From Dietzia alimentaria 72 (GTDB lineage Bacteria; Actinomycetota; Actinomycetes; Mycobacteriales; Mycobacteriaceae): a stretch of 64,000 nucleotides of DNA. Positions within the stretch are counted from its first letter, which is position 1. Each line of letters starts with the position of its first letter. The stretch spans positions 1-64,000 of the forward strand of contig NZ_AGFF01000007.1 of the NCBI RefSeq assembly GCF_000226215.1. Reading direction: 5' to 3'. The notes beneath the pieces are model-generated. The model worked only from the letters and a program-made list of their open reading frames with translations. It made no database searches and was not told the origin of the DNA. Below are positions 36,958 to 45,678 of this stretch, in pieces. A program made the translations under genes and the position numbers.

Positions 36958-37203
36958 ATGGCGGCGATGAGTCAGGTGAACGGCAGTGAGCAACAGGTTC
37001 GCTGGTCGCAGGTGGAAGACACATTTTTTGTAGGCAACCACCAGGGCAACTTTGTGGGCTACATCGAGCAGTCCCCGGACGGCAGCTATAGGACGTTCGA
37101 CAAGACCTCGACGCTGCGAGGCGAAGCGCCCACTCTGGAAGAGTCGATGGCCTGCCTGGACGAGCTCTACTTTGCCACCTCCCACGAAGGGGACCGTCGA
37201 TGA
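36958..37203 (+). CDS. Small protein preceding the BLUF photoreceptor
   Basis: An 81-residue acidic, soluble protein with no known family signature. WSQVEDTFFVGNHQGNFVGYIEQSPDG may form a short beta-sheet. ATG 36958 or 36967 are both possible. Its stop overlaps the BLUF gene start (ATGA), so the two are made together. It could be the photoreceptor's output partner. Confidence 0.65.
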   Translation: MAAMSQVNGSEQQVRWSQVEDTFFVGNHQGNFVGYIEQSPDGSYRTFDKTSTLRGEAPTLEESMACLDELYFATSHEGDRR

Positions 37204-37676
37204 CCGTGGACTCAGATCATGCTCGATCGGGCGACGCGGGAGGCTTGAAGTACCTGGTTTATACGAGTGAGGCCGCACGGAAGATGCTTCCCGCTGACCT
37301 TGAGTCGATCCTGTTCACCTCCAGGAAGCACAACATGGAAACGGGCATCACCGGCGCCCTCCTCTACCGGAACACCACCTTCATCCAGTTCCTCGAGGGT
37401 CCCCCTGCAGAGATCGACGCGTTGATGGACAGGATCAGGATCGACGACAGGCACAACGACGTGCGGGTCCTCCTGGTCGAGGCGGCATCCGAGCGCAGCT
37501 TTGGTGACTGGAAGATGGGCTTCGGAATACCTAAGGAAACGCAGGCGACCGGGGTCGACGGAGTGCGGGACAGTTTCACCGACCTCACCGGAGGCGCCGG
37601 CTACGATGTCGTCCGGCAGGCCGCGGAGGACTTTTCGATCTGGTTCAAGGTGCGGGAGCGCGCACTCCCGTCCTGA
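37200..37676 (+). CDS. BLUF-domain blue-light photoreceptor
   Basis: A 158-residue protein, essentially a short BLUF. All key residues are present: Tyr21 in LVYTSEA, Asn45, Gln63 in FIQFLEG, Trp104 and Met106 in FGDWKMG, even with the same numbering as AppA of Rhodobacter. These form the FAD hydrogen-bond network that shifts on blue light. No effector domain (EAL, GGDEF) is attached, so output must pass through a partner, perhaps the coupled 81-residue protein. A hairpin follows at 37681-37704. Confidence 0.93.
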   Translation: MTVDSDHARSGDAGGLKYLVYTSEAARKMLPADLESILFTSRKHNMETGITGALLYRNTTFIQFLEGPPAEIDALMDRIRIDDRHNDVRVLLVEAASERSFGDWKMGFGIPKETQATGVDGVRDSFTDLTGGAGYDVVRQAAEDFSIWFKVRERALPS

Positions 37677-37680
37677 CCGA

Positions 37681-37704
37681 GCGGGCCTCTGGTGTCCGGC
37701 CCGC
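37681..37704 (+). terminator. Hairpin terminator candidate after the BLUF gene
   Basis: GCGGGCC (37681-37687) pairs with GGCCCGC (37698-37704) over a 10-nt loop, 5 bp after the BLUF stop. Confidence 0.45.
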
Positions 37705-37837
37705 GCGGGTGGGCGGGGGGATTGGTGAGACGTCATCGATATGCGGGCTTCGGTACGGTCGTTGACGTGAGCCGCGGAGTCCACCTGCGGGTGAGGCACC
37801 CCTTTTGCGGAGTCGTGAAGCGAAGAGAGCGTGTCCG

Positions 37838-38818
37838 TTGTCAGTCCCATTGAGCATCCTTGACCTGGTCTCCATCTCGGAGGGGTCCACCGCGCGCGAG
37901 GCGATTGCCGCGTCGATGGAGTCCGCGACGCTGGCCGACCGGTTGGGGTACACCCGACTGTGGTTCGCAGAGCACCACAACACGCCGAACCTGGCCTCCA
38001 AGGCCACTTCGCTGCTGATCTCGCAGGCCGCCTCGGTGACCGAGCGGATCCGCGTGGGCTCCGGCGGCGTCATGCTGCCCAACCACGCCCCGCTCATGGT
38101 GGCCGAGCAGTACGGCACGTTGGCCAACATTCACGGCGACCGGATCGACCTGGGCCTGGGCCGCGCGCCCGGCACCGACGGCATGACCGCGCAAGCCCTG
38201 AGTCGCTCCTCGGCGGAGCCGCAGGACTTCGCCCGGCACATCTACGATCTGCAGGGTTGGTTCGGTGAGGACGGAACCGCGCACAGCACTTCGATCTTTT
38301 CCTCGGTCTCGCAGGGCATGGAAGTGCCGATCTGGGTGCTCGGCTCCACCGTCAACGGCGCCTCGATAGCGGGCCAGCTGGGGCTGCCGTTCTCGCTCGC
38401 CTCGCATTTCGCGCCCGACCAGATCGACGACGCCATCCGCGTCTACCGCGAGTCGTTCAGTACCGAAGCGCCCACCGCGCGGCTGGATAAGCCGCAGCTG
38501 ATGGCCGGGATCAACGTGGTGGTGGCCGATACTGACGCCGAAGCCCGCCGGCAGTTCACCACCCTCCAGCAGATGTTCCTGGACCTGAGGGCCGGGCGCA
38601 GGCGCAAGATCCAGCCGCCCGTCGACCCGGCGCAGTTCGCCGGCAGCACGCCCGCGATGCTGGATATCAGTGCCGTGGGCTCGCCGGCGACGGTCAAGGC
38701 GCGGCTCGAGGAGTTCGTCGAGCGCACCGGCGCCGACGAGCTCATTACCGTTACCTACGCACACGACCCGGCGGTGCGGAACCGGTCGATCGAGCTGCTG
38801 GCCGACCTCTGGTTCTAG
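37838..38818 (+). CDS. Luciferase-like flavin-dependent monooxygenase (LLM class)
   Basis: A 326-residue FMN-dependent TIM-barrel protein. The family N-terminus PLSILDLVSISEG and segments LWFAEHHN, RIRVGSGGVMLPNHAPL and DLGLGRAPGTDG are all present. TTG 37838 gives the canonical N-terminus, with AGAGAG upstream; TTG 37805 would add 11 odd residues. It follows the BLUF gene but is separated by a terminator-like hairpin. Confidence 0.88.
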   Translation: MSVPLSILDLVSISEGSTAREAIAASMESATLADRLGYTRLWFAEHHNTPNLASKATSLLISQAASVTERIRVGSGGVMLPNHAPLMVAEQYGTLANIHGDRIDLGLGRAPGTDGMTAQALSRSSAEPQDFARHIYDLQGWFGEDGTAHSTSIFSSVSQGMEVPIWVLGSTVNGASIAGQLGLPFSLASHFAPDQIDDAIRVYRESFSTEAPTARLDKPQLMAGINVVVADTDAEARRQFTTLQQMFLDLRAGRRRKIQPPVDPAQFAGSTPAMLDISAVGSPATVKARLEEFVERTGADELITVTYAHDPAVRNRSIELLADLWF

Positions 38819-38826
38819 ACCCCCGC

Positions 38827-39318
38827 TCACATCTCGATTGCGCTAACTCTGAGCAGGAGCCCGGACTCCAGACCCTCGTCGTAGCTGATCTTCAGAATGT
38901 GTCCGGTGGGTCCGGTCCTCAGGTAGACCTGTGTGCTTCGTTCGAGGTTCGGTCTCCGCGTCTCGCTGCGAAATGGGCCATCGTTGATGCTCACGGTCGT
39001 TCCTGTGATCTCCTCGCTGACACCGGACCGCTTCAGCAGCGCCTCTCGGGAAGTGATCGAAGCAGTGCGCACCATGACGGCGCCGGACGAATCCGGAAAG
39101 CTCGAATGCCACTCGCAGGAGACGACGGCGTCGTCGTCGGACAGCTTTAGCCCGAGCTCAGATGCAGCGCGGAGAGCAATATCGCACGGATCACGATCAA
39201 GAAGCCGCGGAGCGGCGACGACAACCGCGACGAGGAGCGCGAGCGCGATCGCCCCGGATCCGAGCCACGCCCACGTGTCACGGAACGCTGGGCTCGCGGT
39301 CTCCTCTCGGCTGCGCAT
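38827..39318 (-). CDS. Membrane-anchored protein of unknown function
   Basis: A 163-residue protein with a single hydrophobic segment near residues 20-40 acting as anchor, followed by an extracytoplasmic domain with two Cys (DPCDIAL and VVSCEWH) that could form a disulfide. ATG 39318 sits 6 nt after AGAGG. Family not recognised. It lies downstream of the DinB-like gene on the same strand. Confidence 0.7.
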   Translation of the reverse strand: MRSREETASPAFRDTWAWLGSGAIALALLVAVVVAAPRLLDRDPCDIALRAASELGLKLSDDDAVVSCEWHSSFPDSSGAVMVRTASITSREALLKRSGVSEEITGTTVSINDGPFRSETRRPNLERSTQVYLRTGPTGHILKISYDEGLESGLLLRVSAIEM

Positions 39319-39333
39319 CACTCGCCTCTTCTG

Positions 39334-39984
39334 TCAGCTGTCATGGTCCGTTTGGGCAGTGAGGAGGCGAGACGCTCCGGGGCCGGAGAGGGTGCTGCGG
39401 TCCACACTGCGTCCGGAGACTGTGAGCAGCAGGTCCAGGGCATCGGCTGTGACGTCCTCGCCGTTTCCCCAGGTGGACCCGGTTCGCAGGTCGACGAGCC
39501 TTAGGCCGTCAGCCCGCTCGCGTCCGCCGCCGAAGGACACCGGGGTGCGCAGTTGATAGGTGAGCGCTTGGGAGATGGCTGCATCGGGGTAGCGCCCGGC
39601 GATGCCCAGTGGCCTGCGGATATCTTCGCCGTGCACGATGGCCTCGACCACTCGCGTGGCCAGGGCTGCGGGTGGTGTGCGCGTCAACGTGGTGGCGTCC
39701 GCGAACGCCGCGAGTGTGTCCTGGGGGTTCTCCCGCTTGCGCCGGGCAACTCCGTTCTCGTTGGCGAGATCAAAGCCCATACGCGCTGCGACGAGGTCTC
39801 GGACAAACGAGACTCGCCCGGTGCGGGCCGTATCCACTAGGTGCGCCAGGATGTCGTGGACATCCCAGCCAGGGCAGAGCGAAGGCTGCTCCCATTGCTC
39901 GTCCCTCAATGCGGCAAGGTCGGCGACCAGCAGTCGCCTTTCCGCATGCACGATCTGCCAGGTTGCTCGTCTCCGGGTACGCAT
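39334..39984 (-). CDS. DinB-like (maleylpyruvate isomerase/mycothiol-dependent) protein
   Basis: A 216-residue four-helix protein of the TIGR03083/MDMPI type. Conserved features are WEQPSLCPGWDVHDILAHLVDT and VEAIVHGEDIRRPLG, which carry the metal-binding His residues of the DinB fold. Enzymes of this kind use mycothiol. ATG 39984 fits AGAGGAG 6 nt upstream better than GTG 39990. Confidence 0.82.
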   Translation of the reverse strand: MRTRRRATWQIVHAERRLLVADLAALRDEQWEQPSLCPGWDVHDILAHLVDTARTGRVSFVRDLVAARMGFDLANENGVARRKRENPQDTLAAFADATTLTRTPPAALATRVVEAIVHGEDIRRPLGIAGRYPDAAISQALTYQLRTPVSFGGGRERADGLRLVDLRTGSTWGNGEDVTADALDLLLTVSGRSVDRSTLSGPGASRLLTAQTDHDS

Positions 39985-40069
39985 GCCCACTCCTCTGTGT
40001 GTCGAGACTGTATTTCAGGGCCTGCCCTGCCTCCCGATCTTTGGTTCTAGCCTCTCAGCCCCTTGCGGA

Positions 40070-40083
40070 TACCCCCCTGGGTA
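40070..40083. promoter_or_regulatory. CsoR/RicR-type operator candidate before the DUF302 gene
   Basis: TACCCCCCTGGGTA is a TACCC-N4-GGGTA inverted repeat like those bound by CsoR/DUF156-type copper or persulfide sensors. It is 38 bp upstream of the DUF302 start. No CsoR gene is in the window. Confidence 0.45.
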
Positions 40084-40120
40084 AGTACGTTCGGGTCTAC
40101 GACCGTATATGGAGGTGATG

Positions 40121-40519
40121 ATGACTGAGTTGGCATTGAAGACCACCCTGAACGGGTCCATGACGAACGCATACGATCGCGTTCGCGCAGCACTCAAGGA
40201 CCAGGGGTTCGGAATCCTGACCGAGATCGATATGGCCGGCACTCTCAAGGAGAAGATCGACGCCGACCTGGAGCCCTACGTGATCCTGGGCGCGTGCAAC
40301 CCGTCGCTGGCGCACCGGGCGGTGTCGGTCAAGCGGGAGATCGGGCTGCTCTTGCCCTGCAACGTCGTGGTTCGTCAGGATCCTGACGACGCCGACCTTG
40401 TGCACGTCGAGGCCATGAACCCGAACCTGATGGTGCAGTTCGCCGATGATCCCGGCCTCGCCGAGGTCGCCACGGAGGCAACCCGGCTGATCCAGAAGGC
40501 CATCGACTCGCTCAACTGA
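40121..40519 (+). CDS. DUF302 family protein
   Basis: A 132-residue single DUF302 domain, with the family segments TLNGSMTNAYDRVRAALKDQGFGILTEIDM and YVILGACNPSLAHRAV and a second conserved stretch LLLPCNVVVRQ. Its Cys residues and the TACCC/GGGTA operator suggest a link to metal or sulfur stress. GGAGG at 40111-40115 fixes ATG 40121, with ATG 40118 too close. Confidence 0.88.
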   Translation: MTELALKTTLNGSMTNAYDRVRAALKDQGFGILTEIDMAGTLKEKIDADLEPYVILGACNPSLAHRAVSVKREIGLLLPCNVVVRQDPDDADLVHVEAMNPNLMVQFADDPGLAEVATEATRLIQKAIDSLN

Positions 40520-40534
40520 GCACTTGCGCCGCGA

Positions 40535-41548
40535 TCAGACGGTGATGTTCTGGAACGATCCCGCGGCGAGCTCGTGCTGCCGGGGAGCGTCGCCGTCGAA
40601 GTCTGTCGTCGTCAGGTCAACCACGACGGGCGTGGGGTTGGACTGCACCCGCACGATGTAGCGACGCGTGGACAGGCTGGCGATGCTCGACCACTGGGTC
40701 TGGTCGTCCTGCTCGAGTCCGCCCGCGCTGACCCCTGTCATCACGCCGGCGGGCAGGTCGAAGTTGTTGAGCGCGTGGAAGGTGAGCATCTCCAGCGCAG
40801 CGGCATCATCGGGCTCGAGCAGAGTCATGACGTAGGCGGTGGCGCGGAGGAATCGCGCCGCGCTGCCGGAATCGCCGGGTAGCCCCACAAAGCCCTGCCC
40901 TTGCGACAGGGGAGCAACGTCGACCCCGCGGATGTTCACCGAGTCCGGGTTGGCAGCGGTGATCCGCGGTATCCAATTGCGCACGTTGTTGTAGTGCCAG
41001 TCGAGGTACGGCGAATTGGTGGCCACGCCCAGCGGGTTGTCCAGGCGGCGCTGCACCCCGTTTTGAAACTCGATCACTCCCGACGCACCCGTGGCGTCGT
41101 GCAGGACCAGGTGCAGTGGAGGGATGTCGTTGATCGCGTCATTCCGCTGCGCCCACACGGTGAGCGCGGAGAACGCGTCAAAGACCTCGGCGACGCTCGC
41201 GCAGGTCGTCAGCGCGTACGTGACCGTGTTGAGTATCTCGAGCGTCTGCGACGGGTCGGTGCCCGCCGGATCCGGATAGGACGCGAATCCCGACATGTAG
41301 AGAACGCCCGCATAGAGGCCGGCCTCGTTGGTGCCGTCCGACAGCAGGCTCGGCTCGCCGAACGCATCCATACCCACCACGCCGTAGCGCGAGGTCCACG
41401 CGATTCCCGGGCCGTCCGGCGCAGTGGAGGTGAGCGCGAGTCCACGCGGCAGCACGGTGAGGCGCGCCCCGAGTGCGTCCGGAAACTCCATCGTTCGCGC
41501 GACCGAGACGCTGCCATCCGTTGCTCGAAGCTGAAAGCTCGTACACAT
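40535..41548 (-). CDS. Choloylglycine hydrolase/penicillin V acylase-like amidase
   Basis: A 337-residue Ntn-hydrolase of the linear-amide class. After Met removal Cys2 is the nucleophile (MCTSFQL), with Arg18 and Glu21 in ARTMEFP in place of the Arg18-Asp21 pair of bile-salt hydrolases. Start ATG 41548 is dictated by the need for Cys at position 2; an upstream ATG at 41557 would bury it. Possible substrates are bile salts, penicillin V or N-acyl homoserine lactones. Actinobacterial members are usually quorum or N-acyl-lipid degraders (inference). Confidence 0.88.
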   Translation of the reverse strand: MCTSFQLRATDGSVSVARTMEFPDALGARLTVLPRGLALTSTAPDGPGIAWTSRYGVVGMDAFGEPSLLSDGTNEAGLYAGVLYMSGFASYPDPAGTDPSQTLEILNTVTYALTTCASVAEVFDAFSALTVWAQRNDAINDIPPLHLVLHDATGASGVIEFQNGVQRRLDNPLGVATNSPYLDWHYNNVRNWIPRITAANPDSVNIRGVDVAPLSQGQGFVGLPGDSGSAARFLRATAYVMTLLEPDDAAALEMLTFHALNNFDLPAGVMTGVSAGGLEQDDQTQWSSIASLSTRRYIVRVQSNPTPVVVDLTTTDFDGDAPRQHELAAGSFQNITV

Positions 41549-41692
41549 AGTTTCCAATCCGCCGCAATTTGGATGGCCCAGCCGGTGCCCGGAGAGTCCA
41601 CTCGGTCGAGTATGTGGGGCGGGCCGTGCCTGCGGAGGAATTTTTTGTAAAGTTCCGGCCTCGCGGTTTCCGTAATCGCCGTCGGCTCGGAT

Positions 41693-42601
41693 CTACCGCG
41701 ATCGCACGAGTTCGTCGTGGGCGATGCGCATTAGGTCCCCGGCCGCGCCGGTGACGACGCGCTCGCCTCTCCACACGGCGTGCAGGCTTCTGCGGAGGTC
41801 GAGGTCCTCGACGGGGATTCTGGTGAGGTCGCCCTTCGTGAGGTGCTCGGCGACCGCCAGCGTGCTGAGCACTGCCGGTCCCGCGCCGCCCAGCACCGCG
41901 GAACGAACCGCTGCCGAGCTCCCGAGCTCGAGCAGTGGCTGCACCCGGCCAACCTCTGTCAGCGCTGTGTCCAGGGTGGTGCGGGTCCCCGAACCGGCCT
42001 CGCGCACCACCAACGGCGTGGAGGTGAGGTCTGTCGCGCGGAGAGGGGCCGAGCGCGCGGCCCAGGGATGGTCGGGGGTGACGACGACGACGAGTTCGTC
42101 TCGCGCCACCACCGCACTGTGGAGATTTCCCGGCACTTCCGGGGCCTCGATGAACCCGAGGTCGCAGCCCTTGTCGAAGACGCGCTGACACACCGTCGCC
42201 GAGTTCTGCACCTCGAGGCGGACCCCGAGACCGGGATGATGGCTACGCAGTCTCCCCAGCCAGCCCGGGAGGAGATGCTCGGCCACGGTCATGCTCGCAC
42301 ACAGCGCGATGGTCGATTCGTTCTCCGCGTGCAGCCCCTGCGCGGCGTGCAGGAGGTGACGGGACTCCGTGAGCACCGAACTCGCCCAGTGCGCGATGAC
42401 CGTCCCCTCGGCGGTCAGCTGCGATCCCCGTGCGCGACGGTCGATGAGCGTCAGCCCCAGCTGTTTTTCCAGCCGCCGGAGTGACCGGCTCGCGTTGGGT
42501 TGAGCGATCCCGAGCTCGCGGCTCGCGGCGCCGAGGCTGCCCCGCTCATCGATCGCCAACAGCAACTCGAGTGCGCTGAGGTCCGGCCATTCCGTGGTCA
42601 T
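41693..42601 (-). CDS. LysR-family transcriptional regulator
   Basis: A 302-residue LTTR. Its N-terminal HTH includes LLAIDERGSLGAASRELGIAQPNASRSLRRLEKQLG, followed by an effector domain. ATG 42601 has GGAGGG upstream. The gene is divergent from the YeiH-like exporter at 42703, the standard layout for a regulator and its target (CysB/CbbR-like, or YeiE with YeiH). Confidence 0.9.
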   Translation of the reverse strand: MTTEWPDLSALELLLAIDERGSLGAASRELGIAQPNASRSLRRLEKQLGLTLIDRRARGSQLTAEGTVIAHWASSVLTESRHLLHAAQGLHAENESTIALCASMTVAEHLLPGWLGRLRSHHPGLGVRLEVQNSATVCQRVFDKGCDLGFIEAPEVPGNLHSAVVARDELVVVVTPDHPWAARSAPLRATDLTSTPLVVREAGSGTRTTLDTALTEVGRVQPLLELGSSAAVRSAVLGGAGPAVLSTLAVAEHLTKGDLTRIPVEDLDLRRSLHAVWRGERVVTGAAGDLMRIAHDELVRSR

Positions 42602-42702
42602 CTGTTCGCGCCCTCCATACCGTTTCAGGCATATCAGATCAGCATGACTGCCGGTCGCAATTGAACCTACCGGACCGGTCCGTGGTCCCCGAAGCTGGAG
42701 AC

Positions 42703-43686
42703 ATGCACTCACAGATCGCCCGTTACGCGCCGGGTCTGGCGCTGTGTGCGGTGGCGTCGGCGGCGTCGATCGCGCTCTCCTCCCTCGTGCCCGCGATGAG
42801 CCCGTTGCTGATCTCCATCATCCTGGGCGCCCTGCTCGTCAACAGCCTGCAGTTGCCCGAACGCGTGGCGCCGGGGACCGGGTTCGCCGCCAAAACGTTG
42901 CTGCGCGCGGGGATCGCATTGCTGGGTTTTCAGTTGCTCCTTGCGGACATCGTCGACCTCGGGTGGGTGGTGATCCTCACCGTCGTGGCGGTGGTCGTCA
43001 TCGGTATCGCCAGCACGTGGTACCTGGGCGGACTCATGGGGGTCGGCCGGGCGCAGCGACTGCTCATCGCCTGCGGCTTCTCCATCTGTGGTGCCGCCGC
43101 CGTGGCAGCCGCCGAGGATGTCGCGGACGCCGACGAGGAGGAGACGGTGACGGCCATTGCCCTGGTCGTGGTTTTTGGCACGTTGATGATCCCGGTGATC
43201 CCGCTCCTCGCCTCCGCGATCGGTCTGTCTCCGACCGAGGCCGGCGTGTGGGCCGGTGCGTCGATCCATGAAGTGGCCCAGGTGGTCGCGGCCGGAGGCG
43301 CGATCGGTGGGACAGCACTCGGAGTCGCCGTAATCGTCAAACTCGCCCGCGTGCTCCTGCTCGCCCCCGTGATCGTGGGTATCGGCATCGCGCAACGCCG
43401 GCAAGGGACCACTGCTCCCGGCGAGAAGCGGCCCCCGCTGGTGCCGCTGTTCATCATCGCGTTCATGGTCTGTGTCGTACTCCGGTCGAGCGGGATCGTC
43501 CCGGAGTTCGTGACTGACTCCGCGCAGCACGTAGAGACCGTCTTTCTCACCGCGGCGATGTTCGCGCTCGGGACCGGTGTCAAGTTCTCGAGTCTCCGCG
43601 AGGTCGGCCCCAAACCGGTTGCTCTTGCCGGCGTGGCCACGGTCATCGTCGCGGGAGTCGCACTCTCGGGCGCGCTCCTGACCTAG
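42703..43686 (+). CDS. YeiH-family putative sulfate exporter
   Basis: A 327-residue membrane protein of UPF0324/YeiH type, with ten or so hydrophobic segments. Conserved motifs are LLRAGIALLGFQLLL, ACGFSICGAAAVAA (a family hallmark) and VWAGASIHEVAQVVAAG. ATG 42703 follows GGAG. In E. coli the homologue is regulated by the LysR protein YeiE, and the same divergent arrangement exists here. Confidence 0.9.
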   Translation: MHSQIARYAPGLALCAVASAASIALSSLVPAMSPLLISIILGALLVNSLQLPERVAPGTGFAAKTLLRAGIALLGFQLLLADIVDLGWVVILTVVAVVVIGIASTWYLGGLMGVGRAQRLLIACGFSICGAAAVAAAEDVADADEEETVTAIALVVVFGTLMIPVIPLLASAIGLSPTEAGVWAGASIHEVAQVVAAGGAIGGTALGVAVIVKLARVLLLAPVIVGIGIAQRRQGTTAPGEKRPPLVPLFIIAFMVCVVLRSSGIVPEFVTDSAQHVETVFLTAAMFALGTGVKFSSLREVGPKPVALAGVATVIVAGVALSGALLT

Positions 43687-43744
43687 AACCAGCTACCGCC
43701 AGCGTCGTCGGACAGGAATGGAGCACGTCCCGTGCCCGGAGCCG

Positions 43745-44446
43745 TCAGTCGACGGCGGCGGCGCGCTCGAGCTGCAGAGCGCTCGGGAAGAGAATGTTGT
43801 TCTCCTTGTGGATGTGCTCGTGGAGATCGAGTTCCATCTCCCGGAGCCCGTCCAACATCGCTCGGTACGAGCCGCATCCGTCGGCGGGCATCGCGTAGCC
43901 GCCGGTCACCGAGTTGATCTCTCTGAACAGGTCGCCCACCACGGTGTGTTCGCGGACCAACGACTCGATCTGGGGGCCGAGCGCGCCGGAGCGGCCCACC
44001 GAACCGGTCTTCTCCAACCTGCTGATCGCAGGGAACACCTGCCGTTCCTCCGTGGTCATGTGTGGGTCGAGCGCAGTGACCGCCTCGACGAACAGCTCGT
44101 TGACCCGAGCCAGTTCGGGGTGGTGGTCACCGTGGACCCGGTGCACCTTCTCCACCAGCGCGCGCAGCCTCGGCATCTGGTCCCACATGTACGCGTGGTG
44201 GGTGTCGACGATGTCGTGCGCGAGATCAGCGCGTTCCTGCGAGCTGGCGGTTTCGCGGATGGTGTCCTGTGGCAGGTCCAGTGACCTGCAGACGTCATCA
44301 AGGTCGAGGCCGGCTGTGGTCGCCGATTCGGTGAGCGACCGCTGGCCGTCGCAGCAATAGTCGAGGCCGAGACCCTCCAGGATCCGGGCACGTCGACCGT
44401 CTTCGATCACGAGGTCGGCCAGCTTGGCGGATGCGTCGATTGTCAT
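43745..44446 (-). CDS. ric: Iron-sulfur cluster repair di-iron protein (RIC/YtfE/ScdA)
   Basis: A 233-residue protein. The N-terminal ScdA-type domain has LGLDYCCDG (Cys31-Cys32). The C-terminal hemerythrin-like domain supplies His and Glu ligands in DTHHAYM, HGDHHPE, DPHMTTEE, REHTVVG and HEHIHKEN. It repairs iron-sulfur clusters after nitric oxide or oxidant damage. It is divergent from a cupin gene and shares a 130-bp control region. Confidence 0.92.
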   Translation of the reverse strand: MTIDASAKLADLVIEDGRRARILEGLGLDYCCDGQRSLTESATTAGLDLDDVCRSLDLPQDTIRETASSQERADLAHDIVDTHHAYMWDQMPRLRALVEKVHRVHGDHHPELARVNELFVEAVTALDPHMTTEERQVFPAISRLEKTGSVGRSGALGPQIESLVREHTVVGDLFREINSVTGGYAMPADGCGSYRAMLDGLREMELDLHEHIHKENNILFPSALQLERAAAVD

Positions 44447-44471
44447 GTCTCGAGCCTAGAGAGGTCGTAGG

Positions 44472-44490
44472 CCGCAGTCCATGGCTGCGG
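44472..44490. promoter_or_regulatory. Dyad in the ric/cupin divergent promoter
   Basis: CCGCAG (44472-44477) and CTGCGG (44485-44490) form 6-bp inverted arms around a 7-bp centre. The dyad lies about 26 bp before ric (44446) and 87 bp before the cupin gene (44577). It could be an operator or a short hairpin. Confidence 0.3.
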
Positions 44491-44576
44491 AGGCGCATCG
44501 TCGCGAAAGAAATAGTGGTTCGCCGGCGGGGTGTGGCCGTGCTTGGCACAGTCGGGGGCGAACGGAAGAGGTAGCC

Positions 44577-44909
44577 ATGAAGAAGACATCCTTGACGGCG
44601 CTGGCACGGCAGCAGTTGGACCTCGCCCGCCAGGCGCGGAGCGGGCGCAGCGCGGACACGGTGTTCGGGGGTCACGAACACGTGATGCGCCAGACGTTGA
44701 TCGCCCTGGTGGGTGGCACCACGCTGAGTGACCACGAGAATCCGGGTGAAGCCACGGTGTACGTCATCCAGGGCAGGGTGTCACTCACCGTCGAGGGCGA
44801 TGCGTGGAACGGCTCGCCGGGAGACCTGCTCCGGATCCCCGATAGTCGACACGGCCTCGAGGCCATTGAGGACTCGGTGGTGTTGTTGACGGTGGCCAAA
44901 CACAGCTAG
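44577..44909 (+). CDS. Small cupin-domain protein
   Basis: A 110-residue single cupin barrel with GEATVYVIQGRVSLTVEGDAWN as motif 1 and GDLLRIPDSRHGLEA as motif 2. Conserved His in SDHEN and RHGLE are likely metal ligands. AGAGG precedes ATG 44577. Divergent from ric, so a stress function is plausible. Confidence 0.85.
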   Translation: MKKTSLTALARQQLDLARQARSGRSADTVFGGHEHVMRQTLIALVGGTTLSDHENPGEATVYVIQGRVSLTVEGDAWNGSPGDLLRIPDSRHGLEAIEDSVVLLTVAKHS

Positions 44910-44934
44910 GCGCCGCCGTCACGGCACAGGTGCC

Positions 44935-45678
44935 TTACTTCCGCGGTCGCCGGAAGAGAACGTCGTGGTTGAGCTGCGAGATCATGTCGAGCGGGATACC
45001 GGCAGGGCACACGGCCGTGCATTCCCCGATCTGCGTGCACCCGCCGAATCCCTCGGCGTCGTGCTGCGCGGTCATCGAGTGTGCGCGCGTGCCACGCTCG
45101 GGCTGCCCCTGCGGTAGCGAGCCGAGATGGGTGGCCTTGGCGCCGGTGAAGAGCGCGGCCGAGCCGTTCGGGCACGCGGCGACGCACGCGCCGCAGCTGA
45201 TGCACGCTGCCGCGTCGAAGGCGCGGTCCGCGCTCTCCTTGTCCACCGTGGTCGCGTTGGCGTCCGGCGCCGACCCGGTGGGCGCGGTGATGTACCCGCC
45301 GGCCTGGATGATCCGGTCCAGGGCGCCACGGTCGACGATGAGGTCCTTGAGTACCGGAAAAGACGCCGACCGCCACGGTTCGATGTCGATGACGGCACCG
45401 TCGGCAAAGTGACGCATGTACAGCTGGCAGGCCGTGGTGAGGGATTCGGGCCCATGGGCGGTGCCGTTGATAGTGAGACTGCAGGACCCGCAGATGCCCT
45501 CGCGACAATCACTGTCGAACGCGACGGGATCCTCGCCCTCGAGCGTCAGGTGTTCGTTGAGGACATCGAGCATCTCCAGGAACGACATGTCGGGGGAGAC
45601 GTCGTTGACTCCATACGACTGCATCCGTCCTTCTTCGCGCTGGTCGCTCTGCCGCCAGACGCGCAGGGTGAGGTTCAT
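44935..45678 (-). CDS. sdhB: Succinate dehydrogenase iron-sulfur subunit
   Basis: A 247-residue protein carrying three clusters: [2Fe-2S] ligands in [12 protein letters not shown] and TACQLY, and the [4Fe-4S] and [3Fe-4S] ligands in [13 protein letters not shown] and [12 protein letters not shown]. Its start overlaps the sdhA stop (ATGA). It passes electrons from SdhA flavin to the SdhC quinone site. Confidence 0.95.
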   Translation of the reverse strand: MNLTLRVWRQSDQREEGRMQSYGVNDVSPDMSFLEMLDVLNEHLTLEGEDPVAFDSDCREGICGSCSLTINGTAHGPESLTTACQLYMRHFADGAVIDIEPWRSASFPVLKDLIVDRGALDRIIQAGGYITAPTGSAPDANATTVDKESADRAFDAAACISCGACVAACPNGSAALFTGAKATHLGSLPQGQPERGTRAHSMTAQHDAEGFGGCTQIGECTAVCPAGIPLDMISQLNHDVLFRRPRK

